Assembly: GCA_016803235.1 (NCBI GenBank)
Contig: JADCLI010000001.1
Coordinates: 1-64,000, forward strand
Source: Pimelobacter simplex
GTDB taxonomy: Bacteria; Actinomycetota; Actinomycetes; Propionibacteriales; Nocardioidaceae
Direction: 5' to 3'
DNA: 64,000 bases
The position numbers and the translations under genes were made by a program. Positions 7,780 to 18,331 of the stretch are shown here, one piece after another. Position 1 is the stretch's first letter, and the number at the start of each line of letters is the position of its first letter. A model generated the notes under the pieces. That model was not told the DNA's origin. It did not search any database and saw only the letters and a program-made list of their open reading frames with translations.

Positions 7780-9255
7780 ATGGCGCGCGGGACAGGGGCG
7801 GACGAGGCCGCCGACGCCTACGAGCGCCACCTCGCCGTCCACGAGCGCGACCGGCGGCGTGCTCAAGGCTCCTTCTACACGCCCGCCGAGCTCGTCGAGT
7901 GGGTGCTCGACCGCGCCCTCCCGCCCCGGGGAAGCGTGCTCGATCCGGCCTGCGGCACCGGGCACTTCCTGGTCGCGGCCGCCCGCCGGCTCGGCGTCCG
8001 CGCGGTCCACGGCTCCGACCTCGACCCCGACGCCGTACGGATCGCCCGGGAGCGGCTGCAGGAGCTCGACCCGAGCGTGCCGTCGGCGGAGATCGCCGCC
8101 CGGGTGGTGGTCGCCGACGGGTTGACCGCCTGGCAGGACCGGACCTTCGACGCCGTGGTCGGCAACCCGCCCTTCCTCGGCCAGCTGCGACGCCGATCGG
8201 CCGGGCGCAACGAGGCACATCGCCGGGAGCTGGGGGCCTACACCGACACCAGTGCGGTGTTCCTGCGCCGGGCGCTCGACCTCGTCGTCCCCGGCGGCAC
8301 GGTGGCGCTGGTCCAGCCGATCTCCGTCCTCGCCGCGCGCGACGCGGGCCCGGTCCGCGCCGTCGTCGCCGAGCGCGGCGCCGTCACCGACTTCTGGTGC
8401 AGCGACCGCCCGGTCTTCGAGGGCACGACGGTGCTCACCTGCGTCCCGGTCGTCCGGATCGGCGCCACCCCGGCCACCGACCCCGACGGCTGGGGCGCCC
8501 TCGCGGCGCCCGGGTTCGGCATCCCCGCGGTCTCGCTGCCCGCCGGCGCCGGCACGCTCGGCGACCTCGCGGCCTGCACGGCCGACTTCCGCGACCAGTA
8601 CTACGGGCTCGCGCCCTTCGTGCACGACCGCCTCGCCGGTGGGGTGCCGCTGGTCACCACCGGCCTGATCGACCCGGCCGAGTCGCGCTGGGGGAGTGTG
8701 CCGACCCGCTTCGCCCGCCGCCGGTACGACGCCCCGTCGGTCGACCTCGACGCCCTGCGCTCCGACGGGGCGCTGGCCCGCTGGGCCGAGGCGCGCCTGG
8801 TCCCCAAGCTGCTGGTCGCGGGGCAGGGACGCGTGATCGAGGCGGTCGCCGACGAGGCCGGTGCCTGGCTTCCGTCGGTGCCGGTCGTGAGCGTCGTACC
8901 CCACGATCTGGACGACCTGTGGCGGCTGCTCGCCGTGCTGCTCGCACCCCCGGTCGTCGCCCACGCCGCCACGCGCTACCTCGGCACCGGCCTGACGCCC
9001 GGCTCGGTCAAGGTCAGCGCCCGCCAGCTCGCCGCCCTGCCGCTGCCGACCGATGCCGACGCCTGGGCCGAGGGGGCCGATCTGGCGCGACGGGCCCAGA
9101 GGGCGGGGGCGGGCGAGCGGACCGGGCTGCTCGCGGCCGTCGGAGGGGCGATGACCGCCGCCTACGCGGGCGGCGACGACGTCCACGCCTGGTGGGCCGC
9201 TCGCGTGCGCCGTACCGATGAGTCCGGCGGCGCCGGCCGGTCCGCCCCTGCATGA
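7780..9255 (+). CDS. Orphan N6-adenine DNA methyltransferase
   Basis: 491-residue enzyme with the layout of gamma-type/Eco57I-like N6-adenine methyltransferases: GSFYTPAELVEWVLD at about 30-44, S-adenosylmethionine motif I DPACGTGHF at 55-63, catalytic motif IV GNPPF at 128-132, then a long C-terminal half that probably recognises DNA (includes VPKLLVAGQGRVIEAV and LTPGSVKVSARQLAALPLP). No endonuclease domain and no restriction gene lie beside it. Likely leaderless: TAATCT ends seven bases before the ATG. Overlaps the VOC gene by 4 bp. Could be a housekeeping epigenetic methylase or a type IIG remnant. Confidence 0.8.
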   Translation: MARGTGADEAADAYERHLAVHERDRRRAQGSFYTPAELVEWVLDRALPPRGSVLDPACGTGHFLVAAARRLGVRAVHGSDLDPDAVRIARERLQELDPSVPSAEIAARVVVADGLTAWQDRTFDAVVGNPPFLGQLRRRSAGRNEAHRRELGAYTDTSAVFLRRALDLVVPGGTVALVQPISVLAARDAGPVRAVVAERGAVTDFWCSDRPVFEGTTVLTCVPVVRIGATPATDPDGWGALAAPGFGIPAVSLPAGAGTLGDLAACTADFRDQYYGLAPFVHDRLAGGVPLVTTGLIDPAESRWGSVPTRFARRRYDAPSVDLDALRSDGALARWAEARLVPKLLVAGQGRVIEAVADEAGAWLPSVPVVSVVPHDLDDLWRLLAVLLAPPVVAHAATRYLGTGLTPGSVKVSARQLAALPLPTDADAWAEGADLARRAQRAGAGERTGLLAAVGGAMTAAYAGGDDVHAWWAARVRRTDESGGAGRSAPA

Positions 9256-9632
9256 GCGAGTTCCTGGCCGACGGAGTCGAGCTGTTCGCGGGCATCTGCG
9301 TGCGCGACCACGCGGCGGTGCGCCCCTGGTACGAGGCGCTGCTCGGCGGCCCGCCCACCTTCATGGCCCACGAGAAGGAGTCCGTGTGGGAGGTGGCCCC
9401 GCACCGCTGGCTGGTCGTGGAGGAGCGGCCCGAGCGAGCCGGGTACGCCGCGCAGACGCTCTTCGTCGACGACCTCGGCGCCCGGGTGGCCGCCATCGCC
9501 GAGCGGGGAGTCGAGCCCGCCGACGAGGAGGTCTACGGCGACGGCGTGCGCAAGGTGATCTACCGGGACCCGGACGGCAACGAGGTCGGCTTCGGGGGCA
9601 GCCCCGGAGCCGACCTCGCGGCAGAGCGTTGA
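9252..9632 (+). CDS. VOC family (glyoxalase/bleomycin-resistance fold) protein
   Basis: 126-residue protein of the vicinal oxygen chelate fold: VELFAGICVRDHAAVRPWYE at the start of the first beta-alpha-beta unit and VIYRDPDGNEVGFG at the end, the typical family close. Starts with ATG overlapping the methyltransferase stop (ATGA). Ligand or reaction unknown; most such small proteins bind metals and small molecules. It faces the secreted protein gene at 9640 with only seven bases between the stops. Confidence 0.8.
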   Translation: MSEFLADGVELFAGICVRDHAAVRPWYEALLGGPPTFMAHEKESVWEVAPHRWLVVEERPERAGYAAQTLFVDDLGARVAAIAERGVEPADEEVYGDGVRKVIYRDPDGNEVGFGGSPGADLAAER

Positions 9633-9639
9633 GCCGGAC

Positions 9640-10485
9640 CTAGCTGGCGGAGGTGCAGAACAGCTCCGGGTCGGCGACCACGGGCACCGCACCGGGAGCG
9701 GTCGGCAGACCGCCGGGGTTCTCGACGGTGAAGGTCAGCCCCACCCGGAACGGCGACGCCAAGGGCACGCTGACGTACTCGGACTGGGTGATGCCGAAGG
9801 ACTTCGAGTACGCCGGGACGTCGTCGCCCAGCACGGTGATCGTCGCGCGCCCGGCGAGGTCCGACTTGTCGCTGAGGCCGAAGCGCGCGCGCAGGGACAC
9901 GCAGTTGCGGTTGACGTTGTAGTCGGCGAGGGGTGCGGCGTACGGGCTGACCCAGCCGCGGAGCGCAGGGCCGTACGACGTCGCGTTGATCTCCACGCTC
10001 TTCTCGACGCTCCACCCGCTGAACGCGCGGTGCTCGAGCTTGGTCAGGTCCTTCCACTCGTAGACGCCGACGCTCACCTTGGCGGACCTCTTCCTCGGGC
10101 CCGCGGCGCTGACGACGCGGTACTTGCGGATCACCGCCGTGGTGGTCCTGTCCTTGAGCCGGTAGCTGCCGTCGGCCTTCACCGCGACCGTGGCCTGGGT
10201 CTTCCACGCGGTGCCCTTGCGCTTCTGCTGGAGGGCGACCCTGGTGACCTTCTTGCTTGCCACGGCACCCGTGATGACGACCTTCTTGCCGCGCGGCACC
10301 ACCGTGCTCCTGGCGGCGATGGTGATCGCCGGCCCGGCGGCGCGGACGGCCGTGGACGAGGTCTGCGGAGAGGTCTGCGGCGAGGTCTGCGGCGAGGTCT
10401 GCGGTGTGCTGGCGACAGCGGGGGCGGCCAGGGCGAGGGTGGCGGTCAGCAGCAGTGCCGACGGCCCGGCGGTGAGGAGTCTCAT
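9640..10485 (-). CDS. Secreted protein with Ig-like and NPCBM-like regions
   Basis: 281 residues from the ATG at 10485. N-terminal signal peptide (MRLLTAGPSALLLTATLALA, cleaved near AVAS), then a short linker of PQTS repeated four times, an Ig/FN3-like region (about 50-125) and a C-terminal beta-rich region (about 140-281). The C-terminal part (CVSLRARFGL, ITVLGDD, ending FC) resembles NPCBM carbohydrate-binding modules, but the match is loose. Probably exported and cell-surface or extracellular. The PQTS linker is encoded by a perfect-phase 12-bp tandem repeat, so its length may vary between strains. Confidence 0.65.
   Translation of the reverse strand: MRLLTAGPSALLLTATLALAAPAVASTPQTSPQTSPQTSPQTSSTAVRAAGPAITIAARSTVVPRGKKVVITGAVASKKVTRVALQQKRKGTAWKTQATVAVKADGSYRLKDRTTTAVIRKYRVVSAAGPRKRSAKVSVGVYEWKDLTKLEHRAFSGWSVEKSVEINATSYGPALRGWVSPYAAPLADYNVNRNCVSLRARFGLSDKSDLAGRATITVLGDDVPAYSKSFGITQSEYVSVPLASPFRVGLTFTVENPGGLPTAPGAVPVVADPELFCTSAS
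10358..10405. repeat. 12-bp tandem repeat, four copies, coding PQTS
   Basis: Four copies of GAGGTCTGCGGN on the plus strand, differing only at the last base. Read on the minus strand they encode the PQTS linker of the secreted protein. The period is a multiple of three, so copy number can change without a frameshift. Confidence 0.9.
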
Positions 10486-10556
10486 GGGCGATCGATCCCC
10501 CCGAGAACGGTTGCCGAAACCCCATCCGTCACTCCGGTCGCACCGGACGCGGGGAC

Positions 10557-11315
10557 CTAGCGGCCGCGCAGCCTCCGGGTCAGCGTCCCGGCGGTCGCGA
10601 CCACCGCCCCGGCCAGTCGCTCCCGCTGTCGCTCGTCCAGCTCCTCGGTCGGGTAGGTGATCGCCACGCCGGCGACCGGCATCTCGTTGTGGTCGAGGAC
10701 CGCGGCGGCGACGCTGGCCATGCCGTCGGTGACCTCGCTCTCCTCGACCGCGAAGCCGCGCTGGCGGGTCTCGGACAGCACCGAGCGCAGCGCGGTCGGG
10801 GAGCCCGGGCCGACCCCGGTCCGGTCCACGAACGCCGCGCGGTCGGGGTAGAGCGCCCGGACCTGGCTGGCGGGCAGGTGGGCGAGGATCGCGCGGCCGC
10901 TCGCGGTCAGGTGCGAGGGCAGCCGGACACCCACGTCGGTGACGAGCGGTGGGCGGCCCGGCGCGCGCTCCTCGACGACGTAGAGCACGTCGCGGCCGTG
11001 GGGGACCGCGAGGTGGGCGCTGTGACCGGTGCGGTCCACGAGGGTCGCGAGCGGGCGCCGGGCCAGGCGTTGCAGCGGCGCCTGCCGTGAGTAGCCAGAC
11101 CCCACCTCGAAGGCCGCGACGCCGAGGCCGTAGCGGCGGTCGTCGGCGAGGTGGACCACGAAGCCCTCGTCGGCCATCGCCTGGAGCAGGTGGTAGGTCG
11201 TGGACCGCGGGATCCCCAGCTCGCGCGCGATCCGCTCGACGGCGACCGGCTCGGGCTGGCCGGCGAGGAAGCGGAGGACCCGCAGGGCCCGGGTCGCTGC
11301 TGGCACCTGCGACAC
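10557..11315 (-). CDS. IclR-family regulator, probable hut regulator
   Basis: 252 residues, GTG start at 11315 preceded by AGGAGG. N-terminal winged helix (VERIARELGIPRSTTYHLLQ at about 27-46) followed by the IclR effector domain (PSHLTASGRAILAHLP). Divergently oriented from hutH, 115 bases away, the usual arrangement for an IclR-type regulator controlling its neighbouring catabolic operon. Likely effector is urocanate or another histidine breakdown product, by inference only. A palindrome at 11361-11376 lies between the two genes. Confidence 0.85.
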   Translation of the reverse strand: MSQVPAATRALRVLRFLAGQPEPVAVERIARELGIPRSTTYHLLQAMADEGFVVHLADDRRYGLGVAAFEVGSGYSRQAPLQRLARRPLATLVDRTGHSAHLAVPHGRDVLYVVEERAPGRPPLVTDVGVRLPSHLTASGRAILAHLPASQVRALYPDRAAFVDRTGVGPGSPTALRSVLSETRQRGFAVEESEVTDGMASVAAAVLDHNEMPVAGVAITYPTEELDERQRERLAGAVVATAGTLTRRLRGR

Positions 11316-11360
11316 GACGTCCTCCTGTGGTCACCGACGCCCGCCTGAACGGCCGGGTTT

Positions 11361-11376
11361 GTCTCGGATCTGAGAC
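11361..11376. promoter_or_regulatory. Candidate operator GTCTC-GGATCT-GAGAC
   Basis: Inverted repeat with 5-bp arms and a central GATC in the IclR-hutH intergenic region, about 45 bases upstream of iclR and 55 upstream of hutH. Likely binding site of the IclR protein; no clear -35/-10 pair could be assigned. Confidence 0.5.
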
Positions 11377-11430
11377 CGATCATGCCGCGGGACGCTGGTC
11401 GGCGCCAGTCCCAGGGCCCAAGATCGAGGC

Positions 11431-12975
11431 ATGGAGAAAGTGACGGTCGGAACGGGCGCGGTTTCGTTCGACGACGTGGTTGCGGTCGCCCGTGGCGGCG
11501 CCGCTGTTGTGCTCAGCGACGAGGCCCTCGCCGCGATCGACAAGGCGCGCGCGGTGATCGAGGACCTCGCCGCGTCCCCGACGCCCCACTACGGCGTCTC
11601 CACCGGGTTCGGCGCCCTCGCCACCCGCCACATCGCCCCCGAGCTGCGTGCCCAGCTCCAGCGCTCGCTGGTCCGCTCGCACGCCGCCGGCAGCGGCCCC
11701 GAGGTCGAGCGCGAGGTCGTCCGCGGCCTCATGCTGCTGCGTCTGTCGACCCTGGCGACCGGCCGCACGGGTGTCCGTCGCGAGACGGCCGAGCTGCTCG
11801 CCGGCCTGCTCACCCACGGCATCACGCCGGTGGTCCACGAGTACGGCTCGCTCGGCTGCTCCGGCGACCTCGCGCCGCTCGCGCACTGCGCGCTCGCCCT
11901 CATGGGCGAGGGCCCGGTCCGCAACGCCGACGGCGAGCTGACCGACGCCGCGACCGCACTCGCCGCCGCCGGTCTCACCCCGGTCGAGCTGCACGAGAAG
12001 GAGGGCCTGGCGCTCATCAACGGCACCGACGGCATGCTCGGCATGCTGGTGCTCGCGATCGACGACCTGACCGACCTGCTCAAGGTCGCCGACATCTCCG
12101 CGGCCATGTCGGTCGAGGGCCAGCTCGGCACCGACCGCGTGTTCGCCCCCGAGCTGCAGGCCATCCGGCCCCACCCCGGCCAGGCTGCCTCCGCGGCCAA
12201 CCTCACCGCGATCCTGCGTGACTCCGGCGTCGTCGCGTCCCACCGGGGTCCCGACTGCAACCGCGTCCAGGACGCGTACTCCCTGCGCTGCTCCCCGCAG
12301 GTCCACGGTGGCGTCCGCGACACCGTCGCCCACGCCGTCTCCGTCGCCTCGCGTGAGCTCGCCTCGGCCGTCGACAACCCGGTCGTGCTCGCCGACGAGA
12401 ACCGCGTCGAGTCCAACGGCAACTTCCACGGCGCGCCGGTCGCCTACGTGCTCGACTTCCTCGCGATCGTCACCGCCGACCTCGCCTCGATCGCGGAGCG
12501 TCGTACCGACCGCTTCCTCGACAAGGCGCGCAACCACGGCCTGCCGCCGTTCCTCGCCGACGACCCGGGCGTCGACTCGGGCCTGATGATCGCGCAGTAC
12601 ACCCAGGCCGCGATCGTCTCGGAGCTCAAGCGCCTGGCCAACCCCGCCAGCGTCGACTCCATCCCCAGCAGCGCGATGCAGGAGGACCACGTCTCGATGG
12701 GCTGGTCCGCGGCCCGCAAGCTGCGCAAGGCCGTCGACGGCCTGACCCGGGTGCTGGCCATCGAGCTGATGACCGCCGCCCGCGCGCTCGACCTGCGCGC
12801 CCCGTTGACCCCCAGCCCGGCCACCGGCGCCGTCGTGGAGCTGCTCCGCAACGCCGGCGTGGGCGGACCCGGCATCGACCGCTTCCTCGCCCCCGAGATC
12901 GAAATCGCCCACCAGCTCGTCGCCGACCGGTCCGTGACCGGTGCCGTCGCCAACGTGATCGGAGAACTCGCATGA
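11431..12975 (+). CDS. hutH: Histidine ammonia-lyase
   Basis: 514 residues. First step of histidine utilisation: histidine to urocanate plus ammonia. The MIO prosthetic-group tripeptide is Cys143-Ser144-Gly145 within [14 protein letters not shown]; most family members have Ala-Ser-Gly, and Cys in the first position still permits MIO formation. Also shows [11 protein letters not shown] near residue 54 and the C-terminal QEDHVSMGW. The ATG at 11431 is used; the alternative is a GTG at 11440. Overlaps hutU by 4 bp (ATGA), so the hut genes form one operon. Confidence 0.95.
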   Translation: MEKVTVGTGAVSFDDVVAVARGGAAVVLSDEALAAIDKARAVIEDLAASPTPHYGVSTGFGALATRHIAPELRAQLQRSLVRSHAAGSGPEVEREVVRGLMLLRLSTLATGRTGVRRETAELLAGLLTHGITPVVHEYGSLGCSGDLAPLAHCALALMGEGPVRNADGELTDAATALAAAGLTPVELHEKEGLALINGTDGMLGMLVLAIDDLTDLLKVADISAAMSVEGQLGTDRVFAPELQAIRPHPGQAASAANLTAILRDSGVVASHRGPDCNRVQDAYSLRCSPQVHGGVRDTVAHAVSVASRELASAVDNPVVLADENRVESNGNFHGAPVAYVLDFLAIVTADLASIAERRTDRFLDKARNHGLPPFLADDPGVDSGLMIAQYTQAAIVSELKRLANPASVDSIPSSAMQEDHVSMGWSAARKLRKAVDGLTRVLAIELMTAARALDLRAPLTPSPATGAVVELLRNAGVGGPGIDRFLAPEIEIAHQLVADRSVTGAVANVIGELA

Positions 12976-14636
12976 CCACCGACAACCCCCGCCTGCCCAT
13001 CCACGCCGCGACCGGCACCGAGCTGACCGCGAAGTCGTGGCAGACCGAGGCGCCGCTGCGGATGCTGATGAACAACCTCGACCCCGAGAACGCCGAGCGT
13101 CCCGAGGACCTCGTCGTCTACGGCGGCACCGGCAAGGCCGCGCGCAGCTGGGAGGCGTACGACGCCCTCGTGCGCACGCTTCGCGACCTCGAGGACGACG
13201 AGACCATGCTCGTGCAGAGCGGCAAGCCGGTCGGCGTCTGGAAGACCAACAAGTGGGCGCCCCGCGTGCTCATCGCCAACTCCAACCTGGTCGGCGACTG
13301 GGCCAACTGGGAGGAGTTCCGCCGCCTGGAGGAGCTCGGCCTCACCATGTACGGCCAGATGACGGCCGGCTCGTGGATCTACATCGGCACCCAGGGCATC
13401 CTGCAGGGCACCTTCGAGACCTTCGCCGCGGTGGCCGACAAGCGCTTCGGCGGCACCCTCGCCGGCACCATCACCCTGACCGCCGGCCTCGGCGGCATGG
13501 GTGGCGCGCAGCCGCTCGCCGTGACGATGAACGACGGCGTCGCGATCTGCGTCGACGTCGACCAGAGCCGGATCACCCGCCGCATCGACCACCGCTACCT
13601 CGACGTCCAGGCCGACGACCTGGAGCACGCGCTCGAGCTGGCCGTCCAGGCCCGCGACGAGAAGCGTGGTCTCTCCATCGGCCTGCTCGGCAACGCCGCG
13701 GAGATCTTCCCGCGGCTGCTCGAGATGAAGGCCCCGATCGACATCGTCACCGACCAGACGTCGGCGCACGACCCCCTGTCCTACCTCCCCGTCGGCGTGG
13801 CCTTCGAGGACTGGCACGCCGCCGCCGAGCGCGACCCGGAGGGCTTCACCAAGGACGCACAGGCGTCGATGGCCGCCCACGTACGGGCGATGGTGGAGTT
13901 CCAGGACGCCGGTGCCGAGGTGTTCGACTACGGCAACTCGATCCGCGACGAGGCGCGCAAGGGCGGCTACGACCGCGCATTCGAGTTCCCGGGCTTCGTG
14001 CCGGCGTACATCCGCCCGCTCTTCTGCGAGGGCAAGGGCCCGTTCCGCTGGGCCGCGCTCTCCGGCGACCCGGCCGACATCGCCGCCACCGACAAGGCGA
14101 TCCTCGAGCTGTTCCCCGACAACGAGCGGCTCCACAAGTGGATCGGCATGGCGCAGGAGCGGGTCCACTACCAGGGCCTGCCGGCGCGCATCTGCTGGCT
14201 CGGCTACAAGGAGCGCCACCTGGCGGGCCTGAAGTTCAACGAGATGGTCAAGAGCGGTGAGCTCAAGGCGCCGATCGTGATCGGTCGCGACCACCTCGAC
14301 TGCGGCTCGGTCGCCTCGCCGTACCGCGAGACGGAGGCCATGCTCGACGGCTCCGACGCCATCGCCGACTGGCCGCTGCTCAACGCCATGACCGCGGTCG
14401 CCTCGGGCGCGACCTGGGTGTCGCTGCACCACGGCGGCGGCGTCGGCATGGGGCGCTCGATCCACTCCGGCCAGGTCTGCGTCGCCGACGGCACCGAGCT
14501 GGCCGCTGCGAAGATCGAGGCCGTGCTGACCAACGACCCCGGCATGGGCGTCATCCGCCACGTCGACGCGGGCTACGACCGCGCCATCGAGGTCGCCGCC
14601 GAGCGCGGCGTCCGGATCCCGATGCAGGAGGGCTGA
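12972..14636 (+). CDS. hutU: Urocanate hydratase
   Basis: 554 residues, full family length. Converts urocanate to imidazolonepropionate with a tightly bound NAD+. Shows [18 protein letters not shown] of the NAD site (about 175-192) and [18 protein letters not shown] holding the conserved active-site Cys (about 440). Begins with ATG overlapping hutH; the next gene follows six bases after the stop. Confidence 0.96.
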   Translation: MTTDNPRLPIHAATGTELTAKSWQTEAPLRMLMNNLDPENAERPEDLVVYGGTGKAARSWEAYDALVRTLRDLEDDETMLVQSGKPVGVWKTNKWAPRVLIANSNLVGDWANWEEFRRLEELGLTMYGQMTAGSWIYIGTQGILQGTFETFAAVADKRFGGTLAGTITLTAGLGGMGGAQPLAVTMNDGVAICVDVDQSRITRRIDHRYLDVQADDLEHALELAVQARDEKRGLSIGLLGNAAEIFPRLLEMKAPIDIVTDQTSAHDPLSYLPVGVAFEDWHAAAERDPEGFTKDAQASMAAHVRAMVEFQDAGAEVFDYGNSIRDEARKGGYDRAFEFPGFVPAYIRPLFCEGKGPFRWAALSGDPADIAATDKAILELFPDNERLHKWIGMAQERVHYQGLPARICWLGYKERHLAGLKFNEMVKSGELKAPIVIGRDHLDCGSVASPYRETEAMLDGSDAIADWPLLNAMTAVASGATWVSLHHGGGVGMGRSIHSGQVCVADGTELAAAKIEAVLTNDPGMGVIRHVDAGYDRAIEVAAERGVRIPMQEG

Positions 14637-14642
14637 TCCACC

Positions 14643-15854
14643 GTGGACCAGGTTGCTGACTTCGAGCAGATGTGGCGCGACCTCGTGCCCATCGGACGCT
14701 CGGCGTCCTCCGGCGGCTACTTCCGCCAGCCGTGGCACGCGGCCGAGCTCGAGCTCCGTGCGTGGTTCCGCGAAGCGGCCACCGCGCGCGGGCTCGAGGT
14801 CGAGGAGGACCCCTTCGGCAACCTGGTCGCGTGGTGGGGGCCGGCGGCGGACTTCGCCGCCACCGGCAAGGTCCTGACCGGCTCCCACCTCGACTCCGTC
14901 CTCGACGGGGGCGCGTTCGACGGCCCGCTCGGTGTCGTCTCCTCGTTCGCCGCGCTCGACGTCATGCGCTCGCGTGGGGTGCGGCCCACGCGGCGCCTGG
15001 GCGTCGCCGCGTTCGTCGAGGAGGAGGGCTCGCGCTTCGGCCGGGCCTGCCTCGGGTCCCGGCTCGCGGTCGGTGCCACGACGTGGGCCGACGCGGCCGA
15101 GCTCACCGACCGCGACGGCGTCCGCCTGGGCGACGTCATCGAGGGCGGCGAGTCCACGATGCTCGACGGCGTGGCGACCTACGTCGAGCTCCACGTCGAG
15201 CAGGGCCGCGGCCTGATCGACCTCGACGCGCCGGTCGGGGTGCACGACGCGATCTGGCCGCACGGCCGCTACCGCTACGACATCGCCGGTCGCGCCGACC
15301 ACGCGGGCACCACCCGCATGGAGGACCGCGTCGACCCCATGCTCACCTACGCGATGACCGCGCTGGCCGCCAACAAGCAGGCCCGCGTGCAGGGCCAGCG
15401 CGCCACCTTCGGCCGGATCGACGTGCGGCCCAACGGCACCAACGCCGTCCCGTCCCACGTCACCGGCTGGCTCGACGCCCGGGCCGAGTCCGACGCCGCC
15501 CTCGCCTCCCTGGTCGGCGAGATCGAGCGCCAGGCCACCGAGCGCGCCGAGCGCGACGGCACGACCGTCACCGTGACCGCAGAGTCGGTCAGCGGCGAGG
15601 TCGCCTTCGACGTCGCACTGCGCGACGAGCTCGCGGGACGCCTGGGGGGCGCCCCGATCCTGCCGACCCAGGCCGGGCACGACGCCGGCATCCTGCAGGA
15701 CGCCGGCATCCCCACCGCCATGCTGTTCGTCCGCAACCCGTCGGGCGTCTCGCACTCGCCGTACGAGAGCGCCGAGATGGCCGACTGCCTCGCCGGTGTC
15801 GAGGCCCTCGCGGACTCCCTGACCGGCCTGGTGACCGGGGAGGTGCCGGCATGA
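14643..15854 (+). CDS. M20-family amidohydrolase (allantoate amidohydrolase-like), probable HutG substitute
   Basis: 403 residues, GTG start. Zinc-dependent amidohydrolase of the M20 allantoate/N-carbamoyl-amino-acid hydrolase group: [19 protein letters not shown] (about 80-98) with two metal ligands, EEEGSRFG (about 123-130), and HAGTTRM. By sequence it would be called allantoate amidohydrolase, but it is in the middle of the hut operon, with coupling to hutF (ATGA) and no other ureide genes nearby. hutF makes N-formyl-L-glutamate, which must lose formate to give glutamate, and no hutG is present. Deformylation of N-formylglutamate is therefore the most likely role; this is inferred from context. 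Confidence 0.8.
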   Translation: MDQVADFEQMWRDLVPIGRSASSGGYFRQPWHAAELELRAWFREAATARGLEVEEDPFGNLVAWWGPAADFAATGKVLTGSHLDSVLDGGAFDGPLGVVSSFAALDVMRSRGVRPTRRLGVAAFVEEEGSRFGRACLGSRLAVGATTWADAAELTDRDGVRLGDVIEGGESTMLDGVATYVELHVEQGRGLIDLDAPVGVHDAIWPHGRYRYDIAGRADHAGTTRMEDRVDPMLTYAMTALAANKQARVQGQRATFGRIDVRPNGTNAVPSHVTGWLDARAESDAALASLVGEIERQATERAERDGTTVTVTAESVSGEVAFDVALRDELAGRLGGAPILPTQAGHDAGILQDAGIPTAMLFVRNPSGVSHSPYESAEMADCLAGVEALADSLTGLVTGEVPA

Positions 15855-17158
15855 GCGCCTTCCTGCTCGAGCACGCGTGGGTCGACGGTCGGGTGCGGGA
15901 CACCGTCCGGGTCGAGGTCGAGCACGGCCGGATCACCTCGGTCGTGCCCGACGCGACCGAGACCGGCGTACCGCTGCGGGGACTGACCCTGCCCGGCTTC
16001 GCCAACACCCACAGCCACGCCTTCCACCGCGCGCTGCGCGGGCGCACGCAGACCGACCGCGGCACCTTCTGGACCTGGCGCGAGCAGATGTACGCCGTCG
16101 CCGGGCGACTCGACCCGGACAGGCACTACGAGCTCGCGAAGGCGACGTACGCCGAGATGGTCGCCGCGGGCTACACGTCGGTGGGGGAGTTCCACTACCT
16201 CCACCACCAGCCCGACGGGACGCCGTACGACGACCCGAACGCGATGGGCAACGCCCTACTGGCCGCGGCCCGCGACGCCGGCATCCGGATCACGCTGCTC
16301 GACACGCTCTACCTGTCCAGCGGCTTCGGCGCCGCCCCGGAGGGCGTGCAGCAGCGCTTCTCCGACGGCAGCGCCGAGGCGTGGCACGAGCGGGTCTCCG
16401 CGCTGATGCCGCTCACGGGCGCCGACGCGATGATCGGCGTCGCCGCCCACTCCGTGCGCGCGGTCCCGGCCGAGTCGCTGAAGGCCTTCGCGCCGTACGT
16501 CGACGGCGGGGTGCCGGTGCACGTGCACCTGTCCGAGCAGGTCAAGGAGAACGCCGACTGCCTCGCCGCGCACGGCGTCACCCCGACCCGGCTGCTCGCC
16601 GACCACGGCTTCCTCGGCCCGATGACCAGCGCCGTGCACGCCACGCACCTCACCGACGAGGACGTCCGGCTGCTGGGCGAGGCGCGGGCGTTCGCGTCGT
16701 TCTGCCCGACCACCGAGCGCGACCTCGGCGACGGCATCGGCCCGGCCCGTGCGCTGCAGGAGGCCGGCTCGGTCCTGACCCTGGGCTCCGACAGCCACGC
16801 GATCATCGACGCGTTCGAGGAGATGCGCGCCGTCGAGATGGACGAGCGCCTCGCCAGCCGGGCCCGCGGACACTGGACCGCCGCCGAGCTGCTGCTCGCC
16901 GGCACCGCCGACGGCCACCGCAGCCTCGGCTTCGCCGACGCGGGCGAGATCGCCGTCGGCCGGCGCGCCGACCTGGTCACCATCGACCTCGCCTCGCCGC
17001 GCACCGCCGGCACCGGCGGCGACGAGCACACCGCCGTCTTCGCCGCCGCCGGCGCCGACGTCACCCACGTCGTCGTCGACGGCAGGGTGGTCTTCGACGG
17101 CGACCACGACCAGGTGGGCCGCTCGCTCGCCGACGCGATCGGAAGGGTCTGGGCATGA
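15851..17158 (+). CDS. hutF: Formimidoylglutamate deiminase
   Basis: 435 residues of the amidohydrolase superfamily. Converts N-formimidoyl-L-glutamate to N-formyl-L-glutamate and ammonia in the five-step hut pathway. Metal ligands are visible in [16 protein letters not shown] (about 50-65), [10 protein letters not shown] (His pair, about 218-227), and [11 protein letters not shown] with the catalytic Asp (about 312). Begins with ATG overlapping the M20 gene stop and ends overlapping the hutI start, so the cluster is tightly coupled. Confidence 0.93.
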   Translation: MSAFLLEHAWVDGRVRDTVRVEVEHGRITSVVPDATETGVPLRGLTLPGFANTHSHAFHRALRGRTQTDRGTFWTWREQMYAVAGRLDPDRHYELAKATYAEMVAAGYTSVGEFHYLHHQPDGTPYDDPNAMGNALLAAARDAGIRITLLDTLYLSSGFGAAPEGVQQRFSDGSAEAWHERVSALMPLTGADAMIGVAAHSVRAVPAESLKAFAPYVDGGVPVHVHLSEQVKENADCLAAHGVTPTRLLADHGFLGPMTSAVHATHLTDEDVRLLGEARAFASFCPTTERDLGDGIGPARALQEAGSVLTLGSDSHAIIDAFEEMRAVEMDERLASRARGHWTAAELLLAGTADGHRSLGFADAGEIAVGRRADLVTIDLASPRTAGTGGDEHTAVFAAAGADVTHVVVDGRVVFDGDHDQVGRSLADAIGRVWA

Positions 17159-18312
17159 GCCTGCTCATCACCAACATCGGCGAGCTGGTCACCAACGACC
17201 CGTCGGCCGCGCAGTCGGGCGACCTGCTCGGCGTGCGCACCGACGCCGCCGTCGTCCTCGCCGACGGCGAGGTGGAGTGGGTCGGCCCGGCCACCGAGGC
17301 ACCCGCCGCCGACGAGGTGTTCGACGCCCAGGGCCGCGCGGTGATCCCCGGCTTCGTCGACAGCCACAGCCACCTGGTGTTCGCGGGCGACCGCGCGCTG
17401 GAGTTCCAGGCCCGGATGGCGGGGGAGTCGTACGCCGCGGGCGGCATCCGCACCACCGTGGCCGCGACCCGCGCCGCCTCCGACGACCAGCTCGCGGCGG
17501 GCGTGGCGCGCCACGTCGCCGAGATGCGCCGCCAGGGCACGACCACCCTCGAGATCAAGTCCGGCTACGGACTGTCGGTCGAGGACGAGGCCCGCTCACT
17601 GAAGGTCGCCCGCCGGTTCACCGACGAGACCACCTTCCTCGGAGCCCACGTCGTCGCGCCGGAGTATGCCGACGACCCCGCGGCGTACGTCGAGCTGGTC
17701 ACCGGGCCGATGCTCGAGGCCGCCGCTCCGCACGCATCGTGGATCGACGTGTTCTGCGAGCGCGGCGCCTTCGACGAGGACCAGGCCCGTGCCATCCTCG
17801 CCGCCGGTGCCGCGGCCGGCCTCAAGGGCCGGCTGCACGCCAACCAGCTCGGCGAGGGGCCAGGGGTGCGGCTCGCGGCCGAGCTCGGACTCACCGCCGT
17901 CGACCACTGCACCTACCTCACCGACGACGACGTGCACGCGCTGCGCGACGCCGGGACCGTGGCGACGCTGCTGCCGGGCGTGGAGTTCAGCACCAAGCAC
18001 CCGTACCCGTCCGGTCGTCGGCTGATCGACGCCGGCGTCACCGTCGCGATCGCCAGCGACTGCAACCCGGGCTCCTGCTACACCAGCTCGTTGCCGTTCT
18101 GCATCGCACTGGCCGTGCGGGAGATGGGCATGACGCCGGGCGAGGCCGTCTGGGCGGCGACCGCCGGAGGTGCCGCCGCCCTCGGCCGCACGGACGTCGG
18201 CGTGCTCGTGCCCGGCGCGCGTGCCGACCTGGTCCTGCTCGACGCGCCGACCCACGTGCACCTCGCCTACCGGCCCGGGGTGCCGCTCGTCGCGCGGACC
18301 TGGAGCGCCTGA
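17155..18312 (+). CDS. hutI: Imidazolonepropionase
   Basis: 385 residues. Hydrolyses imidazolone-5-propionate to N-formimidoyl-L-glutamate, the third pathway step. The amidohydrolase ligands are seen in [18 protein letters not shown] (about 62-79), [17 protein letters not shown] and [17 protein letters not shown]. Start ATG at 17155 overlaps the hutF stop as ATGA. Last gene of the hut operon; the downstream DM13 gene has its own promoter-like sequence. Confidence 0.95.
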   Translation: MSLLITNIGELVTNDPSAAQSGDLLGVRTDAAVVLADGEVEWVGPATEAPAADEVFDAQGRAVIPGFVDSHSHLVFAGDRALEFQARMAGESYAAGGIRTTVAATRAASDDQLAAGVARHVAEMRRQGTTTLEIKSGYGLSVEDEARSLKVARRFTDETTFLGAHVVAPEYADDPAAYVELVTGPMLEAAAPHASWIDVFCERGAFDEDQARAILAAGAAAGLKGRLHANQLGEGPGVRLAAELGLTAVDHCTYLTDDDVHALRDAGTVATLLPGVEFSTKHPYPSGRRLIDAGVTVAIASDCNPGSCYTSSLPFCIALAVREMGMTPGEAVWAATAGGAAALGRTDVGVLVPGARADLVLLDAPTHVHLAYRPGVPLVARTWSA

Positions 18313-18331
18313 CCTCGTCTACGCTGGGGCT

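Noticed and set aside
11857..11865. HutH with Cys-Ser-Gly in place of Ala-Ser-Gly as a sign of inactivity
   Set aside because: The MIO-forming Ser and Gly are kept and Cys at the first position is tolerated; the rest of the enzyme is intact.
12444..15755. A 1103-codon frame on the minus strand across hutH/hutU/M20
   Set aside because: It is the mirror frame of high-GC genes on the plus strand, with low-complexity composition (Gly, Asp, Val, Arg, Ala) and no domain.
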